Shown here: piece after piece, positions 43,104 to 55,192 of the stretch
Layout: the number at the start of each line of letters is the position of its first letter
Position numbering within the stretch: position 1 is the stretch's first letter
Source of the DNA: an uncultured Paracoccaceae bacterium
Lineage (GTDB): Bacteria > Pseudomonadota > Alphaproteobacteria > Rhodobacterales > Rhodobacteraceae
Length of the DNA stretch: 64,000 bases
Reading direction: 5' to 3'
NCBI GenBank assembly: GCA_947503765.1
Contig: CANNFA010000003.1
Span: 372,001-436,000 of the forward strand
Program-made: the position numbers and the translations under genes
The notes under the pieces: model-generated
What the model was told of the DNA's origin: nothing
What the model saw: only the letters and a program-made list of their open reading frames with translations
Databases searched by the model: none

Positions 43104-44155
43104 TGCACGTCGGATCCCGCGCCGGCGGGGTCAGGTTCCGCGGGCGGGACGGGCAGCGCGGCGGCGACCGGCGGTGTCAGCCCCTCGGGCCAGTCCGGCA
43201 GGGTGCCATCCGCCCCCGCCAGCCGCACCCAAGCCACACCGCGCACCCCGGTCTTGATCTGCGACAGACGCTCGGCCACCAGCGCGTGCGGAATGCGCAC
43301 GCGGATACGGAACATCAGGCTTTCCCGCTCCTCGCTGGTCTCGACCTGTTTCGGGGTGAACTGCGCCTGCGGGGCGACGAAGCTGACGGTCGCCGGGATC
43401 GCGACGTCCGGCCGCACATCGACCACGACGCGCGCCTCGTCGCCAAGCTGCACCATCGGGGCGGCGGTCGCGGGAAGGAAGAACTCCATGTAGACGTCGC
43501 CAAGACTGACCAGCGTCAGAACCTTGCCGCCGGCGCCCAGAACCTCGCCGGGCTGCGCCAGCCGGTACAGGGCCCGCCCGCTCAGCGTGGCACGCAGCGT
43601 GCTGTCGGCAATGCGCGCCTCGATCTCGCCCAGGGCGGCCTGTTCCGCATCGACGGCGCGCCGCTTGGCCACGGCATTCGCCTGCGCGGCGGACAGCCCG
43701 GCCTCGTCAAGCTGCGCCTCGGTGCGCCTGATCTCGAGGTTCTCGTCGGACAGCACGTCCCGCTCGCTCAGCTTTTCGGCGCGGGCCAGTTCGCTTCGGG
43801 ACAGGGCGAGCTTCGCTTCGGCCTGGCGCGCGCCCGCTTCGGCCACGGCAACGGCGGCCTCGGCGCTGGCGACGGCGGCTTCGGCGCGCGCCTTTTGCGC
43901 AATCAGCTCTGCCGTGTCCATGACCGCGACAACGTCCCCCGGCTGCACAAGATCGCCTTCGCGGACGGAGATTTCGGCGACGCGGCCCGCCAGCCTTGTG
44001 GACACGTCGACAAGATCGGCTTCGATCCGCCCGTTGCCGCGCGCAAAGCCGTCCGGCGGCGCATCGCTCGGTTCAAGAAGAACCTTCCAGGCGGCGTAGC
44101 CCAGAAATGCTGCCAGAACGGCGAGGACGAGAGCGATGGAAATCTTGCGCGACAT
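43100..44155 (-). CDS. yhiI: HlyD/EmrA-family periplasmic adaptor (YhiI-like)
   Basis: A 351-residue membrane fusion protein: one N-terminal helix (about 5-24), a biotinyl-lipoyl half-motif (IEADLVDVSTRLAGRVAEISVREGDLVQPGDVVAVMD), a long Ala/Glu-rich coiled coil (about 85-200), then the second lipoyl half and a beta-barrel. It links the inner-membrane ABC exporter to an outer-membrane channel, which is not encoded here. It is the first gene of the exporter operon. Confidence 0.92.
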   Translation of the reverse strand: MSRKISIALVLAVLAAFLGYAAWKVLLEPSDAPPDGFARGNGRIEADLVDVSTRLAGRVAEISVREGDLVQPGDVVAVMDTAELIAQKARAEAAVASAEAAVAVAEAGARQAEAKLALSRSELARAEKLSERDVLSDENLEIRRTEAQLDEAGLSAAQANAVAKRRAVDAEQAALGEIEARIADSTLRATLSGRALYRLAQPGEVLGAGGKVLTLVSLGDVYMEFFLPATAAPMVQLGDEARVVVDVRPDVAIPATVSFVAPQAQFTPKQVETSEERESLMFRIRVRIPHALVAERLSQIKTGVRGVAWVRLAGADGTLPDWPEGLTPPVAAALPVPPAEPDPAGAGSDVQ

Positions 44156-44270
44156 AACCCGGCCAACTCCTGTTTCGGGCGCCGAGGGCGCGTCGTGGAC
44201 GTCGTTCGATCCCCCGCGCTGCTGTTTAGTGGCGTTTCCGCCGTGCTGCCCGGCCCGATCTGAGTCCCGT

Positions 44271-44286
44271 TAGTAATCGCTTACTA
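44271..44286. promoter_or_regulatory. Inverted repeat TAGTAA-N4-TTACTA upstream of the exporter operon
   Basis: Perfect 6-base arms around TCGC, 116-131 bases upstream of the HlyD start, in a locally AT-rich patch. The size and symmetry suit a TetR-family operator, and such exporters are often TetR-controlled, but no TetR gene is in the window. The rest of 44156-44446 holds nothing recognisable. Confidence 0.45.
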
Positions 44287-44446
44287 TCTCGTGATCCAGA
44301 CAATTCCGCGCCCGGCGACCATGTGGCGCGCCCGAAAGGCCCGGAGCCGTCCCCTTTGAATGCTGTCCGCCCCGGCACGGCCCCCGGCCGCCGTCGATAC
44401 CTGCCAAAGCGCGGCCGGCCGCCCCCGCATCGCGCAAGTCCCGGAC

Positions 44447-45394
44447 CTACGCGTATTCGATCCTCGGATCGACATAGGCATACAGGATGTCGACGGTCAG
44501 GTTGATCAGGACATAGATCACGAGGATCACCACGATACAGCCCTGGATTAGCGGGTAATCGCGGGTGTTGATCGCCTGGATCAGCAGGCGGCCGAGGCCG
44601 GGATAGGTGAACACCGCCTCGGTCACCACGGCGCCGCCGATGAAGCTGGCCATCATCAGCCCGACGATGGTGATGAACGGCAGCAGCGCGTTGGGCAGGA
44701 CGTGGAGGCGCATGATCGCCCCTTCGGTCAGCCCCTTGGAGCGGACCGTGCGCACGTAATCGGCGTTCAGCTCGGTCACCAGCGAGGCGCGCAGGAACCG
44801 CGCGATGACCCCCGAGACATAGACCCCCAGCGTGATCGCGGGCAGGATCAGGTTGCGCAGCGCGACCGCCGGATCCGCCCAGATCGCGACATGCTGCGAC
44901 ACCGACGGCAGCCAGCGCAAATCGACCGCGAACCACAGGATCAGCAGGATCCCGAGCCAGAAGGTCGGCACGCCCAGGGCAAGAGCGCTCCAGCCGCTGA
45001 GGATGCGGTCGGCCCAGCCGCCGGGATACATCGCGCTGATGACCGCGACGGGGATCCCCAGCACCAAAGCCACGATGGTGGCGGCGACGGCCAGTTGCAG
45101 CGTGGCCGGCAGGCGGTCCATGATCAGGTCGAACACCGGCTCGCGGCTGTGGATCGAGGCGCCCAGATCGCCGCGCACCGCATTGATCAGCCAGTCGGCG
45201 TATTGCACGGCAACGGGCCGGTCCAGCCCGAATTCGCGGCGCGCGGCCTCGATGGATTCGGGGGTGGCGTTCTCGCCGACGATCACGCCGATCGGCCCGC
45301 CCGGCACGGCATAGAGCATCGCCCAGATCCCCACCGAGGCGATCAGGAGCACCGGGATCAGTTGCAGGATGCGGCGGCCGATGAAGGCGATCAT
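44447..45394 (-). CDS. Peptide-type ABC permease DppB-like (system 1)
   Basis: A 315-residue permease of the DppB/OppB family with six helices: an opening MIAFIGRRILQLIPVLLI, the AVPGGPIGVIVGENATPESIEAARREFGLDRP loop typical of the family, and the EAA-type coupling segment NADYVRTVRSKGLTEGAIMRLHVLPNALLP. Last gene of a seven-gene operon; it overlaps the DppC-like gene by four bases. Confidence 0.93.
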   Translation of the reverse strand: MIAFIGRRILQLIPVLLIASVGIWAMLYAVPGGPIGVIVGENATPESIEAARREFGLDRPVAVQYADWLINAVRGDLGASIHSREPVFDLIMDRLPATLQLAVAATIVALVLGIPVAVISAMYPGGWADRILSGWSALALGVPTFWLGILLILWFAVDLRWLPSVSQHVAIWADPAVALRNLILPAITLGVYVSGVIARFLRASLVTELNADYVRTVRSKGLTEGAIMRLHVLPNALLPFITIVGLMMASFIGGAVVTEAVFTYPGLGRLLIQAINTRDYPLIQGCIVVILVIYVLINLTVDILYAYVDPRIEYA

Positions 45395-46253
45395 TTCAGG
45401 CTTCCTTGCAGGGCGGCATCGCGTGGATTCTCGATCAGCCGCGACAGCCCGCGCCCGATGGAATCGAACGCGAGGATGGTCAGCGTCAGCACGATACCGG
45501 GAAGCACCGCGTAATAGGGCGCCTCGTGCAGGTACGACTTGCCGGTGCGCAGCATCTCGCCCCAGCTGGGCGTGGGCGGCGGCACACCGACCCCGAGAAA
45601 GGCCAGCGCCGCCTCCAGCAGGATGGCGACCGAGGACAGGACCACGACCTGCACCAGGATCTGGCTCCAGGAATTGGGCAGGATGGTGCGGAACATGTTG
45701 TAGCTTGCCGTGCCGCCGAAAGCCTCGACCGCGACGACGAAATCGCGCTTGCGCAGGGTCAGGACCTGCGCGCGCACGATCCGGGCGAATCCGGGGATGC
45801 CGGTGATCCCCACCGCCAGCAGCGCCGCGCCCTGGCTGCGCCCGAACACCGCGATCAGCGCCATGGCGAACAGGATCGCCGGCAGCGCCATCATCACGTC
45901 GACCAGGCGCATCAGCACCGCGTCGCGCCAGCCGCCGAAGAACCCGCCGATCAGCCCCATCGGCACCCCGATCAGCGCCGCGATCGTCACCGCCCCCGCC
46001 GCCGTGACCAGCGAGGTGCGCGCACCGAAGACCACGCGCGACAGGATGTCCCGGCCCAGCTCGTCGGTGCCGAACCAGTAGTCGCGCGACGGCCCTTCCA
46101 GCGTGCGCAGGAAATCCTGGCCCAGCGGGTCCAGCGGCAGCAGGTCGGCAAAGACCGCGATCAGCACGATCAGCCCCAGAAACCCGAGGCCGAGCGTCGC
46201 GCCGGTCTGGCGCAGCAGCCCGCGCAGGGCCGCGAGGATGGCATGCATCTGTT

Positions 46254-46257
<4 letters not shown>
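45391..46257 (-). CDS. Peptide-type ABC permease DppC-like (system 1)
   Basis: A 288-residue permease with the OppC N-terminal region (DPLGQDFLRTLEGPSRDYWFGTDELGRDILSRVVFGARTSL) and the EAA loop RDFVVAVEAFGGTASYNMFRTILPNSW. The FGTDxLGRD motif is diagnostic. It pairs with the DppB-like permease and overlaps its neighbours on both sides by four bases. Confidence 0.93.
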
Positions 46258-48289
<2,032 letters not shown>

Positions 48290-48293
<4 letters not shown>

Positions 48294-49840
48294 TTGAAGC
48301 CGATCGTGCGGCCGACCAGCAGGTTGTCGATGTCCAGCGTGAAGCCGCCAAGCTTGTCGCTCGCCACGATCAGACCTGTCTCGTAGGTGTTGGTCGGGAT
48401 CGCGAAGGCCTCGTCGACCAGAACCTCGTTGAGGTTGTCATAGGCCGGCTGCACATCCTCGCCAAAGCTGTTGTCCACGCGCTTGATCGCCTCGACATAG
48501 GCCGGATGAGGGTGCGGGTCGCCGAAGACCGGGTTCTTCACCGTGCGGTAGATGCTGTTGGTCGCCACCCGCGACGGGAATTTCTGGACGTTGCCGACAC
48601 CGCCGAACACCGCCGCGAAATCGCCCGACAGCAGCGCGTCGATGAATTCGGCGCCCTGGCGCACGTCCAGCTCGATCTCGATGCCGACCTCGCGCAGCGA
48701 GCTTTGCACGACCTGGCTGATCGCCACCGACGCCTCGTCCGAGCCGTTGACCAGCAGCGCCCAGTCGCTCATCTCGGCATCGGACAGGCCGGATTGGTCC
48801 AGCAGCGCCTTGGCCTTGTCCACGTCGAACGCATAGGTGTCGTTGAACGACGGATCCGAGGCCGGGCTGGCGGGCGCCCAGGGCAGCGCCGTCGCCTCGC
48901 CGAGGCCCGCGTAGCCCACCTTCAGGATCGCGGGGCGGTTCATCAGGTGGTTGAAGGCCTGGCGGAACGCCTTGTTCCGGAACGGCCCCTTGGTCGAGTT
49001 GATGCGGAACACCTGCACCAGCTTGCCCGGCCCCTGAAGCACCTGGTAGCCGGCATCGCGCAGCCGTACCGCCGCGCGCGAGCCGCCGCCATAGACCAGA
49101 TCGACAGAGCCCGATTCCAGCGCCGAGGTGGCCGCGGCATTGTCGCTGAACACGGTGAACACGATCTCGTCGAGGATCGGCTGATCCGGGCGCCAGTAAT
49201 CGGGATTGCGTTTCAGCGTCACGCTCTGCCCGACCTTGCGGTCCGCCAGCAGGAAGGGGCCGGTGCCCGCGGGCACGGTTTCCACGTCCGCGATCCCCTC
49301 GGGGTCGAGCGGCAGCAGGAATTGCAGCAGATCGAGGATCTGCCTGTCCGGCACCGGATCGTTGAAGTTGATCGTGACCGTGTGGGCGTCGTCCGCGCTC
49401 CAGTCCTTGACGATGGACATGGTGGAATAGACGTTCTTGCCCTTCTCGGGATCGGCGGCCTTTTCCAGCGTCGCCACGACCGCCGCGGAATCGAAGGCAT
49501 TGCCGCTGTGGAAGGTCACGTCGTCGCGCAGCTTGACGGTGACCGAGGTGTTGTCATCGGCGATGGTCCATTCCGTGGCAAGGCCCGGTACCGGGTTGCC
49601 GTTCTCGTCATACTCGATCAGCGCATCGTACAGGTTCTTGATCATGAAGAAGTTGACCGTCGAGAACTGCATCGGATCGTAGTTGGTCATGTCGTTGGGC
49701 AGCCCCACACGCAGCGTGCCGCCCTTCAGATCCTGCGCCATCCCGGCGCCGGGAAACGTGATCGTGCCGGCACCAAGCGCCGTGGCCCCGATCCCGGCAA
49801 GGACCGTGCGCCGCGAAGGACGAAAATCGTGCTGTGTCAT
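48290..49840 (-). CDS. Periplasmic solute-binding protein, SBP_bac_5 family (system 1)
   Basis: A 516-residue DppA/OppA-type binding protein. It has a Tat-type leader (SRRTVLAGIGATALGAG, cleavage near GMA-Q), whereas most of the family use Sec. Conserved segments are LRVGLPNDMTNYDPMQFST, the LATEWTIADDNTSVTVKLRDDVTFHSGNAF motif, and VDKAKALLDQSG. Cargo could be peptides, opines or oligosaccharides. Co-transcription with MlrC-type hydrolases suggests a peptide-like compound. Confidence 0.92.
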
Positions 49841-49869
49841 ATTCTCTCTCCTGTTGGTTTCTTGGTTGG

Positions 49870-51375
49870 TTATTTCCGGTTCACCGGATGCGCCGCGTGC
49901 CAGTCCTCCACCTTGTCAAGCGGATGGATCGGGCGCGGCAGGCGTTTCCACGGCAGGGTGAAAACGTCCGATTGGCCCGGCCCGCGCGTGTCGGCGCGGA
50001 TCAGGCGCGAGGTGATCGGCGCGAAGAACTGAAAGTTCGACGCGGTCTTCAGCACGGCGATCTTGTACTCGGCCGGCTCGATCCCGAACGCGCGGTACAC
50101 TTCCGGCAGGTTGCCGGCGACGCCGCGCAATTCGGAAATCATCAACGTGACCGGCCCGACATCGAAGATCACGACGCGGCCCATGTTGATCCGGTCCTGA
50201 TGCGAATAGAACTCGACCGTCACGTCGCTGCCATCGGCGATGCGGCGCACCGTTCCCGTCACCTCCAGCGGGGTGAAGAACTCGGTCGCGGTGCAGCCGC
50301 CCAGGCCGAGCGTCACCTCGGCGCCCTCGCCGGCCGCGACCAGCCTTGCCACCGCATCGCGCGAGATCATCGGGATCAGGGCCGGCCCCTCGATCCCCAG
50401 CCGCAGCATCGATTCCAGGATCACGTTGCTGTCGCCGGACGAGCCGCCGAACACCGTGTCGCCGGTATCGCTGATGACGACGACGCCCTCGGGTTCCGCA
50501 TCGGCCATGCGCACCGCCTCGTCGACGGAGACCGCTTCGCGTTCCTGGAACGCATCGCGCAGCGCCCAGACATGTTCGGCCATCTGCTCGGCCAGCTTGT
50601 CCGCGAGATCCGGGTCATTGTCGGTCACCACCACGGTCGACCAGCCGCCCTCGGCGACGTCGAGCCAGGGCTGCATAGGGTAGTTCGACACCTGGAGCAC
50701 CCGCGGGTCGGATTCCAGCGCGCGGGCCGCGTCGAACCAGTCCTTCATCGGACCCTTGGACGTCAGGAACTGTTCCTGGTGCGACACCAGCGGGATCTTG
50801 CGCCAGGCCATCACGGGGCGCGCCGCACCCGAGGCGACCTTCAGCATCATCTCGCCGCCGATCTTCCCGGTATCGTGCAGATCGTGGGGCTGGGTTCGGT
50901 GGCCGACAATGCCGTCCACGTTTGCTATGATCTTGGTGGTGATGTTGGCATGGTGATCCAGCGCCAGCACGATGGGCACGTCCGGGCCAAGGATCTCGCG
51001 GCACAACTCCGCCTGCTCCCCCTCGACATCGTCGATGCCCTCGGCGGCGCAGGCACCGTGAAGCTGCAGCATCAGCCCGTCGATGTTCCCCGCCTCGCGC
51101 AGCCCGTCGCGGATGCGCTGCTGGAAATACTCGAAACTCTCGCGGTCCAGCCGTCCGCCGGCCACCGCAAAGCCGCGCACGATCGGAATCGTCTCGACCT
51201 CCAGCCCCGACTCGCGCACCGCTTCGAGGTAGCCGCCGATCATGCCGTGCCTGGCCTGCTGCTCGATCATCTCGGCGCCGCCGAGGATGCCGAAGGCGCG
51301 GTAATCCTCCATCGTCGTGGGCCGCGGATTGAAATCGTTGGTTTCCTGGGCGATGTGAATCAGCGCGATGCGCAT
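49870..51375 (-). CDS. M81 (MlrC) family metallohydrolase, paralogue A
   Basis: A 501-residue protein of the M81/DUF1485-MlrC family, whose founder hydrolyses linearised microcystin. Candidate zinc and catalytic motifs are QETNDF near residue 10, MLQLHGACAAEGIDDVEGE, the LALDHHAN segment and a GHRTQPHDLHDTG histidine segment. The C-terminal MlrC_C domain ends RPIHPLD. It lies 29 bases upstream of the binding-protein gene and 32 bases after the D-threonine-aldolase-like gene, within one operon. Confidence 0.9.
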   Translation of the reverse strand: MRIALIHIAQETNDFNPRPTTMEDYRAFGILGGAEMIEQQARHGMIGGYLEAVRESGLEVETIPIVRGFAVAGGRLDRESFEYFQQRIRDGLREAGNIDGLMLQLHGACAAEGIDDVEGEQAELCREILGPDVPIVLALDHHANITTKIIANVDGIVGHRTQPHDLHDTGKIGGEMMLKVASGAARPVMAWRKIPLVSHQEQFLTSKGPMKDWFDAARALESDPRVLQVSNYPMQPWLDVAEGGWSTVVVTDNDPDLADKLAEQMAEHVWALRDAFQEREAVSVDEAVRMADAEPEGVVVISDTGDTVFGGSSGDSNVILESMLRLGIEGPALIPMISRDAVARLVAAGEGAEVTLGLGGCTATEFFTPLEVTGTVRRIADGSDVTVEFYSHQDRINMGRVVIFDVGPVTLMISELRGVAGNLPEVYRAFGIEPAEYKIAVLKTASNFQFFAPITSRLIRADTRGPGQSDVFTLPWKRLPRPIHPLDKVEDWHAAHPVNRK

Positions 51376-51407
51376 GGCGTGTCTCCGTCTGGTAGGGCCG
51401 TCCCGGC

Positions 51408-52724
51408 TCAGAAAAAGGTCGTGATCCCCTTGGTCACGGTGTAATCGCCGTCGACGATCATCAGCAGTTTCCACTTGTCGAAGGTCGTGCAGGGATGGCC
51501 GATCCCGAAGCCGACCATGTCGCCCACCTGCAGCGGGCTGTCTTCGGGCAGAACCATGTGGCAATGCTGATCGTTCAGCGCCTCGACCTCGTGGCCGCCG
51601 GGCATCGGCGTCGGGGCCTTGAGCGATCCGTCACCGGGATAAAGCCAGATCGGTTTCGGCAGGCCCGCATCGCTGCCCACGTCGCGCTTGCCCATGGTCA
51701 GGATCGCCTTGCCGGCCTCGGGGCGCGACTGGACCATGGCCCAGACCTCCAGCGCGGACTCCAGACCGCCTTCGGGCAAGGTCAGCGAGGTTTCGCGCCG
51801 GATCCGCTCGAACGCGGCGGCGTAGCCCATGATGTCATGGGTCAGGTAGCAGCCCGACCGCAGCACGCGCCGCACCGGGCGGTCCGCCCCGAACGCCGCC
51901 AGCGTTTCGCCGACGCGGTCGAAGAAGGCCGAGCCCCCGGCGCTGAGGATCAGCGGCGCCTCTTCGGGCAGCATGTCAGCGTCCAGAATCGCGCGGCCGA
52001 CGGCCACCACCTCCGCCACCAGCGCCTCGGCGGCATCCGGGTCCGGCGCCACCCCCTCGAAACATTCGACCCCGGCCAGCACCAGGCCGGGCGTGGACGC
52101 CACCGCGCGCGCCACCGCCAGCGCGTCGTCGCGGCTGCGCGCGCCGGTGCGGCCGCCGGCAAAGCCGACCTCGACCAGGACGCGCAGCGGGTTGCGCGCC
52201 GGCGGCGCGCGCCGCGCCGTCCCCTCGCGCAGCGCGGCCACGCCCTCGACACTGTCGGCCAGGACGTAAAGCTCGACCCCGCCTGCCCCGTGCAGCGCGC
52301 CAAGACAGGCGTCGATGTTCTGCCGCCCGGCGGGCTGGTTCGCCAGGATCACACGCTCAACGGCGAATCGCTGCGCGACCAGAACCTGCTGCGCGGTCGC
52401 CACCGTGATCGCCCAGGAATTGTCCTCGATCTGCCGGTCATAGAGATGCGGCGCCATCGTGGTCTTGCCGTGCGGCGCCAGAAGCAGCCCGTTCGCCGCC
52501 GCGAAATCGCGCATCCAGGCGCTGTTGGCGCGCAGCCGCTCCTCGCGGATCACCGCCACTGGGAACGGCAGATCGCCGCGCAGGAGGTTCCAGCCCTGCA
52601 TGCCGATCTCGCCGAGCCGCAAGGTGCCCGCGGCCGCCGGCATCCCCTTGGTCAGCGCATCGACAAGCGTGTTGTCCAGCGGCCCGAGCGCGAGCCGGGG
52701 CAGGTTCTTGAGGTCTAAGTCCAT
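51408..52724 (-). CDS. D-threonine aldolase/D-serine dehydratase-like fold-III PLP enzyme
   Basis: A 438-residue protein with an alanine-racemase N-domain and a D-serine-dehydratase-like C-domain. The PLP lysine is in LLLAPHGKTTMAPHLYDRQ (about 86), RSGCYLTHD matches the family's RpGsYvfmD-like strand, and the metal pair is His in NDQHCHM and Cys in GHPCTTFDKW. The family acts on beta-hydroxy D-amino acids (aldol cleavage or dehydration). An N-terminal extension of about 60 residues precedes the barrel. It overlaps paralogue B by ten bases. Confidence 0.87.
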   Translation of the reverse strand: MDLDLKNLPRLALGPLDNTLVDALTKGMPAAAGTLRLGEIGMQGWNLLRGDLPFPVAVIREERLRANSAWMRDFAAANGLLLAPHGKTTMAPHLYDRQIEDNSWAITVATAQQVLVAQRFAVERVILANQPAGRQNIDACLGALHGAGGVELYVLADSVEGVAALREGTARRAPPARNPLRVLVEVGFAGGRTGARSRDDALAVARAVASTPGLVLAGVECFEGVAPDPDAAEALVAEVVAVGRAILDADMLPEEAPLILSAGGSAFFDRVGETLAAFGADRPVRRVLRSGCYLTHDIMGYAAAFERIRRETSLTLPEGGLESALEVWAMVQSRPEAGKAILTMGKRDVGSDAGLPKPIWLYPGDGSLKAPTPMPGGHEVEALNDQHCHMVLPEDSPLQVGDMVGFGIGHPCTTFDKWKLLMIVDGDYTVTKGITTFF

Positions 52725-54169
52725 GGTTTCGGATCCAGCGGTGCAAAGGGACGGCGCAGTTTCGTGAAGGTCTGCTTGAAAATGTCGTAGGGGTACGGGC
52801 CGCCCGTGTTCAGATACAGGATCTCTGCCGCGACGGGCCGGAACGCCGCGAAGAAGTGGTTCGAGGACTTGACCACGACGATCTTCTTCTTGGACAGGTC
52901 GATGCCCAGTTTGGTGAACGCTTCGGGGCTGAAGGTCTGCGCCCGCGTGCTGGCCAGAACCACGTCGAGATTGCCGATGGTGATCGCCGCCGCGGGGCCC
53001 AGCGACACGAGGCTCTGCTCGAACGGAATGATCAGATCGTCGCTGGTCGCGCGCACGGTGACGCGCGCGTCGATCGGCGGGCCCGAGGTGGACGCCGCCT
53101 TGCCGCAGAACCGCAGGTCGATCTCGGCCCCCGGCCCGGCGGCACGGCAGAACGACACCGCGATCGGATCCCACATCGCGCCGATGGCCGATGGAATGTC
53201 CGGGCGGCCCAGCAGCGCCGTGACCATCACCGTCGCATCCCCCGCGACCCCGCCGCCCGGATTGTCCCAGCGGTCGGCCAGCACGACCGGCTGCCCTTCC
53301 ACCGCCAGCGCGGCCTCGATCGCGGGCTCCGGCTTCAGCAGCGGGGCCGAGCCGCCACCGGGCCACGCCAGGATTTCGCGCGCCAGGTCTTCGGCCAGCG
53401 CGGCGGCGGCGTCCGACGGGCCGTCGGAGATGACCAGAACCTTCATGCCCATGTCGTAGACATCGGCGGCGGTGAACCCGTGGGCGATGGAAATCGACAG
53501 GATGCCGTCCTTGCCCTCCATCGCCATCAGGCGGTCGACAAAGCTGCGGCCCGGCTCCCGGCTGGTCATGAACCCGCTGAGCGAGCGCGAATCGTAAACC
53601 TGCATGACCGGCGCCACCTCGCCGCGCGCGGTGCGCAGGCACAGATCGGTCAGATCGCGCGCCCGCGCCAGGAAATCGGTATGCGGGAATTCCTTGAAGG
53701 CCACGATCACGTCGGCGGCCTCGACCATCTGGTCCGTCAGGTGGCAATGCATGTCCAGCTCGGCGCCGATCACGCAATCCTCGCCGACGATGGCGCGCGC
53801 AGAGGCCATGAGATCGCCCTCGCAATCGTCATAGCCGACCGCCACCATCGAGCCGTGCAGCCCGAACAGCACCACGTCGAGCGGCAGCGCGGCGCGGATC
53901 TGGTCCAGGATTTCGTCGCGCAGGCTTTCATAGGCGTGGCGCGATACCGGGCCGGCCGGTTCCGCCCAGGTGGCGGTGCCCTCGATCAGGGTGAACCCGT
54001 CCCGCACCGCCGCCTCGCGCGGGGCGATCATCGGTGCCGAGCATAGCGTCGGCGTGTCCGGATGCGTGCCCGGCGGGCAATACAGCGCCTCCTCGAACGC
54101 CTCGCGGCCGACATAGAGCGGCGAGAAGGTGTTGGTTTCGGTCGCCAGCGACGCGGCAAAGACGCGCAT
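52715..54169 (-). CDS. M81 (MlrC) family metallohydrolase, paralogue B
   Basis: A 484-residue M81 family member with ATETNTFSP at residues 9-17, LFGLHGSMVAVGYDDCEGD, ELDMHCHLTDQM and FKEFPHTDFLAR, so all the candidate metal motifs are present. The C-terminal domain includes LADRWDNPGGGVAGDATVM and ends RRPFAPLDP. It is the first gene of the seven-gene operon leading to transporter system 1, divergent from the IclR regulator. Confidence 0.9.
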   Translation of the reverse strand: MRVFAASLATETNTFSPLYVGREAFEEALYCPPGTHPDTPTLCSAPMIAPREAAVRDGFTLIEGTATWAEPAGPVSRHAYESLRDEILDQIRAALPLDVVLFGLHGSMVAVGYDDCEGDLMASARAIVGEDCVIGAELDMHCHLTDQMVEAADVIVAFKEFPHTDFLARARDLTDLCLRTARGEVAPVMQVYDSRSLSGFMTSREPGRSFVDRLMAMEGKDGILSISIAHGFTAADVYDMGMKVLVISDGPSDAAAALAEDLAREILAWPGGGSAPLLKPEPAIEAALAVEGQPVVLADRWDNPGGGVAGDATVMVTALLGRPDIPSAIGAMWDPIAVSFCRAAGPGAEIDLRFCGKAASTSGPPIDARVTVRATSDDLIIPFEQSLVSLGPAAAITIGNLDVVLASTRAQTFSPEAFTKLGIDLSKKKIVVVKSSNHFFAAFRPVAAEILYLNTGGPYPYDIFKQTFTKLRRPFAPLDPKPWT

Positions 54170-54339
54170 GTGTTCCCCCAGTCACCCGCAGGATCATTCC
54201 ACATTAAAGAACGACTTGACTTCCCTGCATGGCCATAGCAAACGCCGCGACCCGTCATCCTGTCAAGGAAAGAGTTCATGGGTTCATATTTTGGCAAATG
54301 ACTTGCCAGCACACAGGATTCGGTGCTTAGTCTACTGAA

Positions 54340-54349
54340 TTCCTTGGAA
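54340..54349. promoter_or_regulatory. TTCC-TT-GGAA symmetric site between paralogue B and iclR
   Basis: A short dyad, TTCCTTGGAA, about 40 bases upstream of the IclR start; IclR-family operators are often of the TTCC...GGAA type. The 54170-54385 divergent region presumably holds both promoters. This assignment rests on symmetry alone. Confidence 0.3.
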
Positions 54350-54385
54350 AGCGACGTTCCGCAATATGGGATAATCGGAGTATCC

Positions 54386-55180
54386 ATGCCGGAGGCAAGA
54401 ATTCAGTCCATCGGCCGCGCGGCGGGCCTCATGGAAGCGATGGGATCGGGCGACTGGGTCGCGCTGCGCGATCTCGCGCGGCAGGTCGGCGTCGCCAAGA
54501 CGACCGCCTTCAACCTTGTCAGCGCGCTGGTGGATGTGGGCCTGGCAGAGCATGACCCCGACAAGGGGCTGTACCGGCTCGGGCTGCTGAACATGGTGTA
54601 CGGGCGCGCGGTGGAACGCCGGCTCGACATGGTGGCCACGATCCGGCCCCATCTGGTGCGGCTCTGCGCCGAAACCCGCGAGACGGTGAACCTGGCCCTG
54701 CCCTGCCCGACCGACGCGATCATCGTCGAAAGCCTGGAAAGCAACCAGTCGCTGCGCGTGTCCTCCTATGCCGGCACGCGCGCCGACTTTCACGCCACGG
54801 CCTGCGGGCGCGCGCTGATCGCCTGGCGCAGCGACGACTACCGCAGGACGATCTTCGATCTGGCACCGCTGGCGCCCAAGACGTCCAACACCACGACCGA
54901 CCTCGACGCGCTGAACCGGCTGCTGGACGAGTGCCGCGCGCGCGGCTGGAGCCATGAATACGAAGAGAACGAGATCGGCAGCGCCTGCGTCGCCGCGCCG
55001 ATCTTCGACGCACAGGGCCAGCCGATCGCATCGGTCAGCGTGGCCGGTCCGGCGACACGGTTCGACGACGCCACGATGCAGCGGATCGGAACCATGCTGA
55101 CCGCGCGGATGGCCGAAATCTCGGCCGCGCTGCAACGCCAGTCGGGCAGCGCCGAACGCGCCCGCCAGCCGCAGGACTAG
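54386..55180 (+). CDS. IclR-family transcriptional regulator
   Basis: A 264-residue regulator. The winged helix (about 5-65) opens IQSIGRAAGLMEAMG and contains LARQVGVAKTTAFNLVSALVDVG. The IclR effector domain follows, with FHATACGRALIAW and GWSHEYEENEIGSACVAAPIFD. The usual start is the ATG at 54386, since upstream codons add a non-family stretch. It probably controls both the divergent MlrC-transporter operon and the MlrC-RidA-aminotransferase genes that follow it 12 bases later. Confidence 0.92.
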   Translation: MPEARIQSIGRAAGLMEAMGSGDWVALRDLARQVGVAKTTAFNLVSALVDVGLAEHDPDKGLYRLGLLNMVYGRAVERRLDMVATIRPHLVRLCAETRETVNLALPCPTDAIIVESLESNQSLRVSSYAGTRADFHATACGRALIAWRSDDYRRTIFDLAPLAPKTSNTTTDLDALNRLLDECRARGWSHEYEENEIGSACVAAPIFDAQGQPIASVSVAGPATRFDDATMQRIGTMLTARMAEISAALQRQSGSAERARQPQD

Positions 55181-55192
55181 AAAGGAGCCGCC

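Noticed and set aside
40341-43493. Very long plus-strand open frame antisense to rbbA
   Set aside because: It is rich in Arg, Gln, His and Gly with no domain, and lies wholly opposite a gene with complete ABC motifs. It is a high-GC shadow frame, as is the one at 46269-48386.
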